From Paenibacillus sp. FSL A5-0031 (GTDB lineage Bacteria > Bacillota > Bacilli > Paenibacillales > Paenibacillaceae): DNA of 64,000 bases. Of this stretch, positions 9,697-17,745 are shown one piece after another. The notes under the pieces are model-generated. The model was not told the origin of the DNA. It worked only from the letters and a program-made list of their open reading frames with translations, and ran no database searches. Within the stretch, counting starts at the first letter, position 1. Each line of letters begins with the position of its first letter. Both the position numbers and the translations under genes were made by a program. The DNA lies in contig NZ_MRTD01000004.1 of assembly GCF_001956295.1 (NCBI RefSeq), positions 1 to 64,000 on the forward strand, read 5' to 3'.

Positions 9697-10800
9697 TTAT
9701 TCAAATTCTACAACTTTGCCCGTTTCAGCTGACTTATAGATCGCCTCTAAAATTTGCGTGACCACATAGGCTTGCTCTGGTTTTACGAGAGGCTCGGTAT
9801 CATTAATAATACTATCCAGCCATTGTCTTGCTTCTTTCACCCCATCATCCTCAGCCCCTGGACCGAAGTAAGCAATGCCTCCGCTAAAGGAAGGTTTCGT
9901 CTCCACAAGCTGTCCGTGTTTGGCGCTATTAAAGATGACATCGCTTTTCCCAAACGTTGAGCTAGCTTTCATTTCTGCTCCGCCTTCTGTCCCGCAAAGC
10001 GTAGTCATCGCCTCTTTAGCATCGGTTGTATTTAGTATCCACGATGCCTCCAAGAAAATCGTAGCGCCGTTTTCCATTTTAATAAATCCGAAAGCCGAGT
10101 CTTCTACATCATATCTTTCCGGGTCCCATGCACCCATCATATTGCCTTCGAACTTATCCGCCATTTTATGATAGACAGAACCACTCACCGATTTCGGCTT
10201 ATAGTTATCCATGAACCATAATGCCAAGTCCAGCGCATGCGTGCCTAAATCGATTAACGGTCCGCCGCCCTGCTGCTCTTTATCCAAAAAGACACCCCAT
10301 GTCGGCACTCCGCGTCTGCGCACGGCATGAGCTTTAGTCATATAAATGTCTCCTAAATCACCTTCGCGGCATGCCTTATGCAAAATTTGAGAGTCATTCC
10401 TAAATCTATTCTGATAACCAATCGTCAGTTTCTTGCCTGTCCGCTTAGCCGCATCTACCATTTTTTTGGCTTCAATTGAGTTGATCGCCATTGGCTTCTC
10501 ACACATAACATGCTTGCCCGCTTCTAGTGCATCAACTGTTATATAAGAATGCTGCAGGTTCGGTGTTAATACATGAACAACATCGATTGATTCGTCTTCG
10601 AGCAGCTTTTTGTAATCGGCATAAACTTTAGCGCCCTCGCTTCCAAAATCCTGAGCTGCCTTTTGCGCTTTCTCTTCAATAACATCACAGAAGGCAACCA
10701 TTTCACCCATATGTGAAAGCTTGGCTAACGATGGCATATGCTTCTGGTTCGCGATACCGCCGCAGCCGATGATACCGATTTTAAGTTTTCCTTTGCTCAT
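9697..10800 (-). CDS. Gfo/Idh/MocA-family oxidoreductase
   Basis: NAD(P)-dependent sugar or inositol dehydrogenase-like enzyme, 367 aa. The N-terminal Rossmann fold shows IGIIGCGGIA (residues 8-17). The family motif EKP is at residues 101-103. The C-terminal domain contains the GGGPLIDLGTHALD segment, which includes the usual active-site Asp/His pair. The ATG follows TAAGGAGGAG. It is encoded 22 nt after the sugar isomerase/epimerase gene, a pairing common in operons that oxidise or epimerise unusual sugars and inositols. The substrate is not known. The enzyme is cytoplasmic. Confidence 0.93.
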   Translation of the reverse strand: MSKGKLKIGIIGCGGIANQKHMPSLAKLSHMGEMVAFCDVIEEKAQKAAQDFGSEGAKVYADYKKLLEDESIDVVHVLTPNLQHSYITVDALEAGKHVMCEKPMAINSIEAKKMVDAAKRTGKKLTIGYQNRFRNDSQILHKACREGDLGDIYMTKAHAVRRRGVPTWGVFLDKEQQGGGPLIDLGTHALDLALWFMDNYKPKSVSGSVYHKMADKFEGNMMGAWDPERYDVEDSAFGFIKMENGATIFLEASWILNTTDAKEAMTTLCGTEGGAEMKASSTFGKSDVIFNSAKHGQLVETKPSFSGGIAYFGPGAEDDGVKEARQWLDSIINDTEPLVKPEQAYVVTQILEAIYKSAETGKVVEFE

Positions 10801-10822
10801 TGAATATTCTCCTCCTTATGGG

Positions 10823-11692
10823 CTATACATATTGTTGAAGCACAGTCAGATCCTTGCGAATGCTGGCAAACTTGTCTTCCGACTCGCCCTCGTTCTCCAC
10901 AAGCGCATAACGGACATGCCCCATTGCGCGGATTTGCTCATACACAGCTGCAAAATCAAACCTGCCTGTGCCAAGGTCAACGAAGTCTCCAGGGCCAATA
11001 TGCTTCTGATAGATTTGAAATGGTTCAAGCCCTTCTTCGCTGCCTAGCTGCATAGCTTCCATAATATTGAGCTGGCCGGATAGATTATTGCTTATATCCT
11101 TCTGGTGGACAATATCACAACGATCGCCAAGCTTCTCTAACACATGAATCGGATCTATGCCTGCACGTACGACCCATGCCATATCGATTTCAAATTTCAC
11201 ATAGGATGGATCTGTATTTTCCAAAATCAAGTCGAACAGCGTTTGATCACCGACCGCTTTAAACTCATGCGCGTGATTATGCAGATAAAACTGGAACCCG
11301 CCATCCTTCATTTTTTTGCCGACACTGTTCATTTGCTCCGCAGCTTTCAGCGTATCCTCACGATCTTTGATCCACACGGATGGGAGCACGATTCGTTGGC
11401 AACCGATACCCGCGTAATACTTCATAAGCGAATCCCAGTCATGCGAAATCAATTCTTGCCCCGGCATCGTGCCTTCATGAACCGCTACTGCATTTAGACC
11501 AAGCTCACGAAACTTATCTCGAACCGCTTCCATAGGAATTTCATCGATATATCGTGTAAAGGACTTCATATTGAATCCAATAAGCTCAATATTTACATAC
11601 CCTGCGGCAGCAACCTTCTCCAGCGTTCCAAAGTAATCCTCACCAAGTTCCCTGTATACGGAAAAAATATTAATGCCAGCTTCAATAGTCAT
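10823..11692 (-). CDS. Sugar phosphate isomerase/epimerase (AP endonuclease 2-type TIM barrel)
   Basis: Xylose-isomerase-like TIM-barrel protein, 289 aa from the ATG at 11692; an in-frame ATG at 11710 is possible and neither has a strong ribosome binding site. Metal-ligand-type segments are visible: AVHEGTMPG, FYLHNHAHEF, KFEIDMAWV and VHQKDI, then a final Glu in ALVENEGES, matching the four-ligand divalent-metal site of the family. It heads the operon with the Gfo/Idh oxidoreductase. Such pairs isomerise or epimerise keto-sugars or inosose intermediates. The precise substrate is unknown. Confidence 0.88.
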   Translation of the reverse strand: MTIEAGINIFSVYRELGEDYFGTLEKVAAAGYVNIELIGFNMKSFTRYIDEIPMEAVRDKFRELGLNAVAVHEGTMPGQELISHDWDSLMKYYAGIGCQRIVLPSVWIKDREDTLKAAEQMNSVGKKMKDGGFQFYLHNHAHEFKAVGDQTLFDLILENTDPSYVKFEIDMAWVVRAGIDPIHVLEKLGDRCDIVHQKDISNNLSGQLNIMEAMQLGSEEGLEPFQIYQKHIGPGDFVDLGTGRFDFAAVYEQIRAMGHVRYALVENEGESEDKFASIRKDLTVLQQYV

Positions 11693-11710
11693 TCGGCGAA
11701 ATACCCCCAT

Positions 11711-12210
11711 CTCGATTGGTTGATTGTGTTCTTATTTATTATGATAGAATACCGGAGACTTTCTTTCTTTCACGTATCCGTCATTCTATTATTGAATTTC
11801 CGCACTGTGGCTGTCGGAACGAAAGTTTTGCCGCTAACTAGTTGGATAAAAAAAAGGGCTGTCTCAAAAGTAGAATGACCTCCACTTGAAACAGGCCCTG
11901 CTTTTTTTGGATAGAGCTTAGGCAAAACGATGTCCTTCCCTTATCATACTTTTAGCTTGCGAACCGAATAACCCTTATTTCGAACATTCATCGTGGTTTA
12001 TAATTGTAACGAACTCTAGAATCGTTATTTAGAGAAAAGTTGCTCATAACCCCTTATAAAGCATGCTATAACGTTAATAAGGTTCGTTAAAATAAAAGAA
12101 AGGACGTTTTCTGCGTAATAAGCATAATACAGTTCGTTAGTGAAATGATCTTGGAATGTTATGCGCTGGGCGAGCCTATTTATAGCCAACCACATTTCTT
12201 TCTCTATTAA
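11711..12210. other. Gene-free region with a bidirectional hairpin and repeated GTTCGTTA
   Basis: This 500-bp AT-rich stretch separates the isomerase operon from the sugar-acid operon. Its left part must hold the promoter for the minus-strand isomerase gene. The centre has a terminator-like hairpin (11848-11908). The right part (12007-12139) carries TAACGAAC at 12007 and its reverse complement GTTCGTTA at 12082 and 12132. No open reading frame with a ribosome binding site is present. Confidence 0.6.
11848..11908. terminator. Imperfect bidirectional terminator-like hairpin
   Basis: AGGGCTGTCTCAAAAGT (11855 onward) pairs imperfectly with ACTTGAAACAGGCCCT (11884-11899). It is flanked by an A-run on the left and CTTTTTTT on the right, so it could terminate in both directions. 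It lies 300 bp past the main terminator of the FAH gene. Confidence 0.55.
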
Positions 12211-12244
12211 TAAAAAAAGAAAGCCTCAATGAAACAGGCTTTCT
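12211..12244 (-). terminator. Terminator of the sugar-acid operon
   Basis: AGAAAGCCT (12218-12226) and AGGCTTTCT (12236-12244) form a perfect 9-bp stem with a 9-nt loop, followed on the minus strand by TTTTTTTA. It is 22 bp past the stop of the FAH hydrolase gene. Confidence 0.9.
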
Positions 12245-12266
12245 CCACTCGCTGAATCTATGCTGT

Positions 12267-13175
12267 TTACTGAACTTCCTCTACAAACCGATTCGTCAGC
12301 GAACCCAGCTTTTCGATTTCGATCGTAACCGTATCGCCAGCCTTCAGCCATACCCGCTTCTCTTCCGGGTAGCCGAGTACAACACCCTCAGGCGTTCCAG
12401 TAAGAATAATATCGCCTGGCGACAATGTCATATGCTGTGAGACATAACTCACGATTTCATCACAGCTAAAAACCATATCCGAAGTATTGGACTGCTGACG
12501 CACTTCGCCGTTAACCGTGCAGCCAATAGACAGATTGTTAGGGTCTGCAATTTCATCTGCAGTGACCAAATAAGGGCCGAGCGGGCTGAACTTGTCCAAT
12601 GATTTGCCAAGCAGCCACTGCTGCGTGCGCATTTGCAGATCCCTTGCGGACAAGTCGTTGACGCAGCAATAACCGAATACATGCTCCAGCGCCTGCCCCT
12701 TCTCAACATACTTTGTTTTCTTGCCAATGACGATAACCAGTTCAGCTTCATAATCAACCTGACTTGTCACCTTTGTTGGAAGCGGAATATCTTCTCCATG
12801 AGCAGCTACGGTGTTATCGAATTTGTTGAACAAAATCGGATACGCAGGAATTGGAGCGTTGGTCTCATGCGCGTGTTTGCGGTAGTTCAGTCCGATGCAA
12901 ATAATTTTGCCCGGCTCGGTTACACATGGGCCGAATGTAATATCCTCTTCGCGGTATAGGGCAGCAGAATATTGTTCTAAAGCTGCGGACACTTCCTCCA
13001 CAAACTGGCTTAACGCACCAAGCGTATCCGAACCACCTTCAATCACTTCCATAACTGCTGTCGGTACATTCGGCTTATTGTTGATTTTCAGCGCCTCAAC
13101 GATATCCAAGACGCCACTCGCTAATTTAACTCCTAAATGAGAGCCATTTTCTTTTTGAATGACAAGCAATTTCAT
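12267..13175 (-). CDS. Fumarylacetoacetate hydrolase (FAH) family protein
   Basis: FAH-fold C-C bond hydrolase, hydratase or decarboxylase, 302 aa. The ATG at 13175 has GAGGAAG 6-7 nt upstream; the frame is open 15 codons further but that start has no support. The N-terminal domain is followed by the catalytic fold with ICIGLNYRKHA, the metal-site segment YEAELVIVIG, and GDIILTGTPEGV near the end. In deoxy-sugar-acid pathways this family hydrolyses 2,4-diketo-3-deoxy acids to pyruvate plus a hydroxy acid. The partner genes here (dehydratase, SDR) fit that role, which is inference from context. It is the last gene of the operon, 41 nt after the SDR. Confidence 0.92.
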   Translation of the reverse strand: MKLLVIQKENGSHLGVKLASGVLDIVEALKINNKPNVPTAVMEVIEGGSDTLGALSQFVEEVSAALEQYSAALYREEDITFGPCVTEPGKIICIGLNYRKHAHETNAPIPAYPILFNKFDNTVAAHGEDIPLPTKVTSQVDYEAELVIVIGKKTKYVEKGQALEHVFGYCCVNDLSARDLQMRTQQWLLGKSLDKFSPLGPYLVTADEIADPNNLSIGCTVNGEVRQQSNTSDMVFSCDEIVSYVSQHMTLSPGDIILTGTPEGVVLGYPEEKRVWLKAGDTVTIEIEKLGSLTNRFVEEVQ

Positions 13176-13216
13176 AGTTATCTTCCTCTCTTTTGTGGAT
13201 GATTCATACTGCCGCG

Positions 13217-13990
13217 TCAAGCATTTTTGCCAAACACGACGCCTCCATCAATGTAAAGCGGTGAGCCCATCATAAAGCTCGACTCATCGGATGCAAGAAA
13301 CAGTGCCGCCTTCGCTACATCTTCCGGACGGCCTAATTCATTGCTGAGCTGCCGTGATTTTAGCGATGCGATGGCAGCCTCTGGGTCCTCGTAAGAGGTG
13401 CGTAAATAGTTTTCAACAAACGGCGTCATAATCGTACCCGGCAAAAGTGCATTCACACGAATATTGTACTTAGCATAATCGACCTGCATCGATTTGGTAA
13501 GTGCCAGTACCGCTCCTTTGGTAGCTGCATAAGATGCGCGGTTTGCAAGACCCATCTCTGCAATACAGGAAGACATGTTAATAATCGTGCCGCTCGCTCG
13601 TTCCATCATATGAGGCAGGACATACTTGGAAGGCAAATAAACCCCGCGAATATTGACCCGGATCACGCGATCCCAATCATCCGGCTCCACCTCATGAAGC
13701 GCCCCTACACCGCTAATGCCGGCATTATTGAACAGGACGTCAATTCGGTCGTGTGCGGCAAGCGTTTCGCTTACCATGGATTGAACGGAATCTGGATCAG
13801 TAACATCCGCATAAACAAACGAAGCCCGCCCCCCTAGGGAGTTGATCTCTTCTACCGTTTCCTTTCCTTTATCTGCGTTCAGATCGTTAACAACAACAAA
13901 CGCGCCTTCCTTGGCGAATAGCAGCGCCGAGCTCCTGCCAATGCCTGAACCTGAACCGGTAATGAGGACAATCTTATCCGCTAATCTCAT
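13217..13990 (-). CDS. Short-chain dehydrogenase/reductase
   Basis: Classical SDR, 257 aa. The cofactor loop TGSGSGIG is at residues 11-18, NNAG at 88-91, and the catalytic Ser is at about 140. Y154 and K158 sit in YAATK, and the C-terminus has the common YIDGG motif. Asp36 (VVNDLNAD) after the second strand favours NAD over NADP. The ATG follows AAGGGAG. It sits between the split dehydratase and the FAH hydrolase, so its likely role is oxidation of a 2-keto-3-deoxy sugar acid at C4. An alternative is oxidation of the free sugar. Confidence 0.93.
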   Translation of the reverse strand: MRLADKIVLITGSGSGIGRSSALLFAKEGAFVVVNDLNADKGKETVEEINSLGGRASFVYADVTDPDSVQSMVSETLAAHDRIDVLFNNAGISGVGALHEVEPDDWDRVIRVNIRGVYLPSKYVLPHMMERASGTIINMSSCIAEMGLANRASYAATKGAVLALTKSMQVDYAKYNIRVNALLPGTIMTPFVENYLRTSYEDPEAAIASLKSRQLSNELGRPEDVAKAALFLASDESSFMMGSPLYIDGGVVFGKNA

Positions 13991-14057
13991 ATACTAAGCT
14001 CCCTTCTATATTCGAATTCACGCCCCAAAACTAACCGCGCGACCTCACAAAATGTTC

Positions 14058-15218
14058 CTATAGGCTAGGTCCGATACGGTTAATGCTGAATTCTTGATGG
14101 CCCAGTGTTTCTGCCTTCGTCCATTTTCCATCCGCTACATCTATGATTTCTTGCCATATTTTCTCTCCTGCCGACTCCAAGCTCAGCATGCCGCCCAGCA
14201 TATCGCTGACGTCGACGTCCATATTATCTTCCATCCGCTCAAACATCCGTTTGTTCCCTGTAATTTTGATGACTGGCACGACTGCTGCCCCCGTTGGCGT
14301 TCCTCTTCCCGTCGTAAAACAAACGATATGAACGCCCCCCGCTGCCATACCCGATACACATTCGATATCATTGCCCGGCGAGTCCATGAAGTAGAGTCCA
14401 CCCTCCGGTATTTGTTCTGCGTATTCGATAACTCCTTTAATGGGTGCTTTCCCGCATTTGCTAATGCAGCCTAGTGATTTCTCTTCAATTGTAGAAAGGC
14501 CGCCTTCAATATTGCCGGGACTCGGATTGCCGCCCCGCATGTCAGCGCCCATCCGCTCTACCTCTTTCTCAAAACGGCCGACAATATGATACAGCATATC
14601 CGCTGTTTCCGGCGTGGCACAGCGCTGTGCCAGCACATGCTCGGCGCCGATAATTTCGGTCGTCTCGCCGATAACGATTGTTCCGCCTGCTGCGATTAAA
14701 GAATCCGCGGCTTCACCAAGTGCCGGATTCGACGACAAGCCGGAAGTGGCATCGGAGCCGCCGCATTTCACGGCTACCTTGAGTTTTGACAGCGGAACAG
14801 GTACTTTCGGCTGAAGCTCTAGCTCCGCCATCATTTTTTTGGCTAGCTCCGTTCCATGCTGGATCGCTTTCACCGAGCCGCCAACCGACTGGATATCAAA
14901 TACTTCCACCAGTTTGCCGGTTTTACGAATATCCTCTGCAAGCGCGTAAGGATCCACTACCTCACACCCTAGACTGATGATGATCACTCCGCCTACATTT
15001 GGATTTTTCCCAGTTCCCGACAGCACCTCGAAAGTACGTTCCTTGTCCGCTCCGATCTGGCTGCAGCCATGCTGATGAGGAATGGCCACAGTACCCGGTA
15101 CTAGCTGCATGATTCGGTTGCAAACCTGATTGGAACAGATGACTGTTGGAATGATGAGCAGATGATTGCGGATGCCAATATCTCCGTTCGCTCTTTCGTA
15201 CCCCATAAATGTACTCAT
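14058..15218 (-). CDS. UxaA-family sugar-acid dehydratase, large subunit
   Basis: Catalytic C-terminal part of an altronate/galactarate-type dehydratase encoded as a separate protein, 386 aa. Conserved segments include HQHGCSQIG, KCGGSDATSGLSSNPALG and CISKCGKAP, whose Cys/His residues resemble the iron-binding site of the family. Its ATG overlaps the stop of the small SAF subunit (ATGA, 15215-15218), so the two are translationally coupled. Split UxaA proteins occur in the Campylobacter L-fucose locus and in sulfolactate lyase SuyAB. With the SDR and FAH genes downstream, a 6-deoxyhexonate such as fuconate or rhamnonate is a plausible substrate (inference). The window lacks a dedicated lactonase. 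Confidence 0.92.
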   Translation of the reverse strand: MSTFMGYERANGDIGIRNHLLIIPTVICSNQVCNRIMQLVPGTVAIPHQHGCSQIGADKERTFEVLSGTGKNPNVGGVIIISLGCEVVDPYALAEDIRKTGKLVEVFDIQSVGGSVKAIQHGTELAKKMMAELELQPKVPVPLSKLKVAVKCGGSDATSGLSSNPALGEAADSLIAAGGTIVIGETTEIIGAEHVLAQRCATPETADMLYHIVGRFEKEVERMGADMRGGNPSPGNIEGGLSTIEEKSLGCISKCGKAPIKGVIEYAEQIPEGGLYFMDSPGNDIECVSGMAAGGVHIVCFTTGRGTPTGAAVVPVIKITGNKRMFERMEDNMDVDVSDMLGGMLSLESAGEKIWQEIIDVADGKWTKAETLGHQEFSINRIGPSL

Positions 15219-15538
15219 GCTTCCACCTTCCCGGCTATGTCGCCTCTGCCGCGTATTCCTTCAATATTGTGGACATGAACATGCTGCCCCGCCAAAATGG
15301 CCATGCTCGCTCGCCCGATGGTTTCGCCGTATTTCCGCACTTCCTGTCCTTCGCTAAGCGCCTTAATCGCCAGCTTATGTCCGAATGGAATAGCATCAAG
15401 TGCTTTTATTTCATGAATTTCCTCACCATCTCTGTAGCGAATGGTTTCTTCCGCTTCAACATCACGCAGCGCCATCACAACATGATCTCGGTCATCCATA
15501 ATTAAAGCATCGACGCCATCTGTCATTTGTTGTTTCAT
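15215..15538 (-). CDS. UxaA-family dehydratase, small SAF-domain subunit
   Basis: 107-aa N-terminal SAF-type domain of a UxaA dehydratase as a free polypeptide. It shows the conserved HKLAIKALSEGQEVRKYGETIG stretch (positions 54-75), which in the family helps bind substrate, and the closing HVHNIEG motif. The ATG is 7 nt after GGAGGAG. It is the first gene of the operon and overlaps the large subunit by 4 nt. It lies divergent from the AraC regulator. Confidence 0.92.
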   Translation of the reverse strand: MKQQMTDGVDALIMDDRDHVVMALRDVEAEETIRYRDGEEIHEIKALDAIPFGHKLAIKALSEGQEVRKYGETIGRASMAILAGQHVHVHNIEGIRGRGDIAGKVEA

Positions 15539-15733
15539 TCAGCCACTCCTCCATCTTTTGTTCGTTCATGACTAATCGGTTTACTATCCATTTTGTAATC
15601 GTTATCCTTCATAATAATCGAGCATTTAAGATATGAAAATTGCGAGAAAACGCTTAAACATACCCTATTTTGACTATTATTCGGATAGCCATTACACTAG
15701 TACCGAACAGCATATTTTTATATCTTTCTCATC
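15539..15733. promoter_or_regulatory. Divergent promoter region, dehydratase operon / AraC regulator
   Basis: This 195-bp AT-rich intergenic region must hold promoters for both directions and presumably binding sites for the adjacent AraC protein. A catabolite-response-like sequence AGAAAACGCTTAAA lies at 15645-15658 (12 of 14 positions of the Bacillus cre consensus). I could not assign -35/-10 boxes with confidence. Confidence 0.5.
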
Positions 15734-15750
15734 AAGGAGGCACCGCCAAA

Positions 15751-16623
15751 ATGAAGCCGATTCGCAAGCAATTTGATGCTGCTGCTTCTTTTCCATTCGA
15801 ATTCAGCTATCGTGCGGTAAAGGATTCGCATAATGAGCTGCCCAACCACCTGCATGATTGGCATGAAATCGTCTATGTCCATTCGGGAAAAGGCGTGTTT
15901 TTTATTGATGGCTCCTTCTATGCCATAGAACCCGGTGATTTATTTCTGCTCCCCGGCAACACCGTCCATCGTGCATTGCCGGATGAAGAAGCGCCGTTGA
16001 CGGTGAGCGCCATTTATTTTCACGGTCGTATCGTTCAATGGGACTCCTTAGGCGATACTTTTTCTTTTGTTCAATGCTTTGAGGAGGCTAACAAGCGGAA
16101 AAGCCAGAAGCTCAGTCTGGATACATCCGACCAGCACTTGATAGAAACAATGCTGGTTCATATTAATGATGAGTTGACGATGGATAAACCAGGGCGCCGC
16201 CATGCTGCCGTCCTTCATCTGCTCCAGCTGCTGCTTCTGCTGAATCGCCAAATACCCGCTCCAACAGCCGAACGGAAACATACGGGTGCGCCGGAGTGGA
16301 TGAGGCTAACGCTTCGTACAATCGACGAACATCCTTTTGGCGACGTCAGCTTATCCACGCTAACCGCCAAAGCGGCAGTGAATCCATCACATTTTACACG
16401 TGTCTTTAAGCTCCTTACTGGTATGACGCTAACTGAATATGTCACGGCAAAACGGATCAGTCACGCCAAGGAGCTCCTTCTATCCTCGGATGCGCCAATT
16501 CATGCGATAGCGAGCGAATGCGGGTTTGAGAGCCTGCCGCATTTCCATCGCACATTCAAAAAACTAACAGGAACGACGCCAGCCGGCTACAAACGCAGCA
16601 GCCTAGCGTCAGACTTTAAATAG
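15751..16623 (+). CDS. AraC-family regulator with N-terminal cupin sensor
   Basis: Transcription factor, 290 aa from the ATG at 15751, preceded by AAGGAGG (15734-15740). The reading frame extends upstream to 15670 without a ribosome binding site. Residues 1-140 form a cupin sugar-sensing domain (HLHDWHEIVYV, then GDLFLLPGNTVHRA). Two AraC helix-turn-helix motifs lie at the C-terminus (LTAKAAVNPSHFTRVFKLLTG; IASECGFESLPHFHRTFKK). It is divergent from the dehydratase operon and 134 bp upstream of the dioxygenase gene, so it probably controls both in response to a sugar or sugar acid. Confidence 0.93.
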   Translation: MKPIRKQFDAAASFPFEFSYRAVKDSHNELPNHLHDWHEIVYVHSGKGVFFIDGSFYAIEPGDLFLLPGNTVHRALPDEEAPLTVSAIYFHGRIVQWDSLGDTFSFVQCFEEANKRKSQKLSLDTSDQHLIETMLVHINDELTMDKPGRRHAAVLHLLQLLLLLNRQIPAPTAERKHTGAPEWMRLTLRTIDEHPFGDVSLSTLTAKAAVNPSHFTRVFKLLTGMTLTEYVTAKRISHAKELLLSSDAPIHAIASECGFESLPHFHRTFKKLTGTTPAGYKRSSLASDFK

Positions 16624-16757
16624 GCGCAGCAGGGACTTCATGTTAAGCAGGTTAGCGGATGTATTGATAAATCATCGTACTGTTATCTAAATACAGCTTC
16701 AGCTCCTATTTGGTACGATGGGTTCAATTGTTGATAACGAATAGGAGGAAATAAAAC

Positions 16758-17624
16758 ATGACAAGTCCATCTAAATTCGGTAGTTTAACGAAAGAACAAA
16801 TTGATTTTTATAATGAGCAGGGGTATCTTGTGCTTCCAAATCTGCTGTTGGAACAGGACTTAGCACCCGCCAAAGAAGCGATGAATAAGAAAGTATCCAT
16901 GATTGCAGATGAGTTGATGCATGCAGGACTTATTTGCGATAAACTGGAGCATCGGCCCTTCAAATATAGGCTCGCGGAGTTGTTTGCGGATTTGACCTCA
17001 GAGGAATTTCTGAACTACGGTAGAAGCTGGCGTGATAGACTGCCTGGCTACTTTGATTTAATGAGCAATCCAAAAATATTGGACGCTGTAGAATCTTTAA
17101 TCGGGGGAGAGCTTTTTTCCAATCCGGTCTACAACACAAGACCCAAAATTCCGAAAGTTGCTGCTGGAGCAGTGCCTTGGCATCAAGATAAATCGTATTG
17201 GCCCGATGCCAATTCTAATCCTGTCATCACCGTTTGGATTCCTCTTGTCGATGCGAACGAAGTTAATGGCTGCTTGCATATCAAGCCTAAGACTCATCGC
17301 ACGAAGCTATTGGAATGGCATAGCGAAAGCCATACAGGTACAGGCTACACGGCGTTGCATGAAAGCCAGCTGGGAAAAACAAAAACTGTCGTCTTGCCCG
17401 TTCCAGCTGGAAGCGCGATTCTATTTAATGACCGTTGTCTGCATATGTCCACACCGAATGAATCAGACGAGGTACGCTGGAGCGTGGATTTGCGATATCA
17501 ACCAACGGATCAAGATCCTATGCCATCCCATGGCGCAGGTTTTCTAGCAAGAAGCTATCTTCACCCAGAAAGAGTAGCCACTCTGGAAGATTGGCTTGCA
17601 GAAAAGCCCGAACACAACACATAA
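16758..17624 (+). CDS. Phytanoyl-CoA dioxygenase (PhyH) family protein
   Basis: Fe(II)/2-oxoglutarate-dependent oxygenase, 288 aa. The double-stranded beta-helix facial triad is visible as H142-x-D144 (WHQDKSYW) and distal H229 (CLHMSTPN), with R240 suited to bind 2-oxoglutarate. The ATG follows ATAGGAGGAA. It is cytoplasmic with no signal. In Paenibacillus, PhyH-like proteins often sit near carbohydrate loci, with unknown substrates. Co-orientation with the AraC gene suggests it hydroxylates or demethylates a small molecule linked to the sugar-acid pathway, which is inference. It is followed by a strong terminator. Confidence 0.92.
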   Translation: MTSPSKFGSLTKEQIDFYNEQGYLVLPNLLLEQDLAPAKEAMNKKVSMIADELMHAGLICDKLEHRPFKYRLAELFADLTSEEFLNYGRSWRDRLPGYFDLMSNPKILDAVESLIGGELFSNPVYNTRPKIPKVAAGAVPWHQDKSYWPDANSNPVITVWIPLVDANEVNGCLHIKPKTHRTKLLEWHSESHTGTGYTALHESQLGKTKTVVLPVPAGSAILFNDRCLHMSTPNESDEVRWSVDLRYQPTDQDPMPSHGAGFLARSYLHPERVATLEDWLAEKPEHNT

Positions 17625-17661
17625 AATATAAGGGAAAAAGCCGCACTACTTAGCATTTGTT

Positions 17662-17701
17662 CAGCCAGAAGAACGAGATATGCTCTTCTGGCTGTTTATT
17701 T
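17662..17701 (+). terminator. Terminator after the PhyH-like gene
   Basis: CAGCCAGAAG (17662-17671) and CTTCTGGCTG (17685-17694) form a perfect 10-bp stem with a 13-nt loop, followed by TTTATTTTAT. It ends the plus-strand AraC-PhyH unit before the convergent deacetylase gene. Confidence 0.9.
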
Positions 17702-17745
17702 TATAAGCTGCAGAACGTCAGGAATGGCGAAAGCTTAGCCTTGTT

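Noticed and set aside
3798..11831. GTCGGAA...CGAAAGT similarity between upstream regions at 3798-3830 and 11812-11826
   Set aside because: The copies are in opposite orientation relative to their genes and differ in spacing, so a shared regulator site is not supported.
11855..11899. Sequence starting AGGGCTGTCTCAAAAG resembles an insertion-sequence end
   Set aside because: The second arm and the flanking A and T runs make it a terminator-like hairpin; no transposase fragment or target-site duplication is visible nearby.
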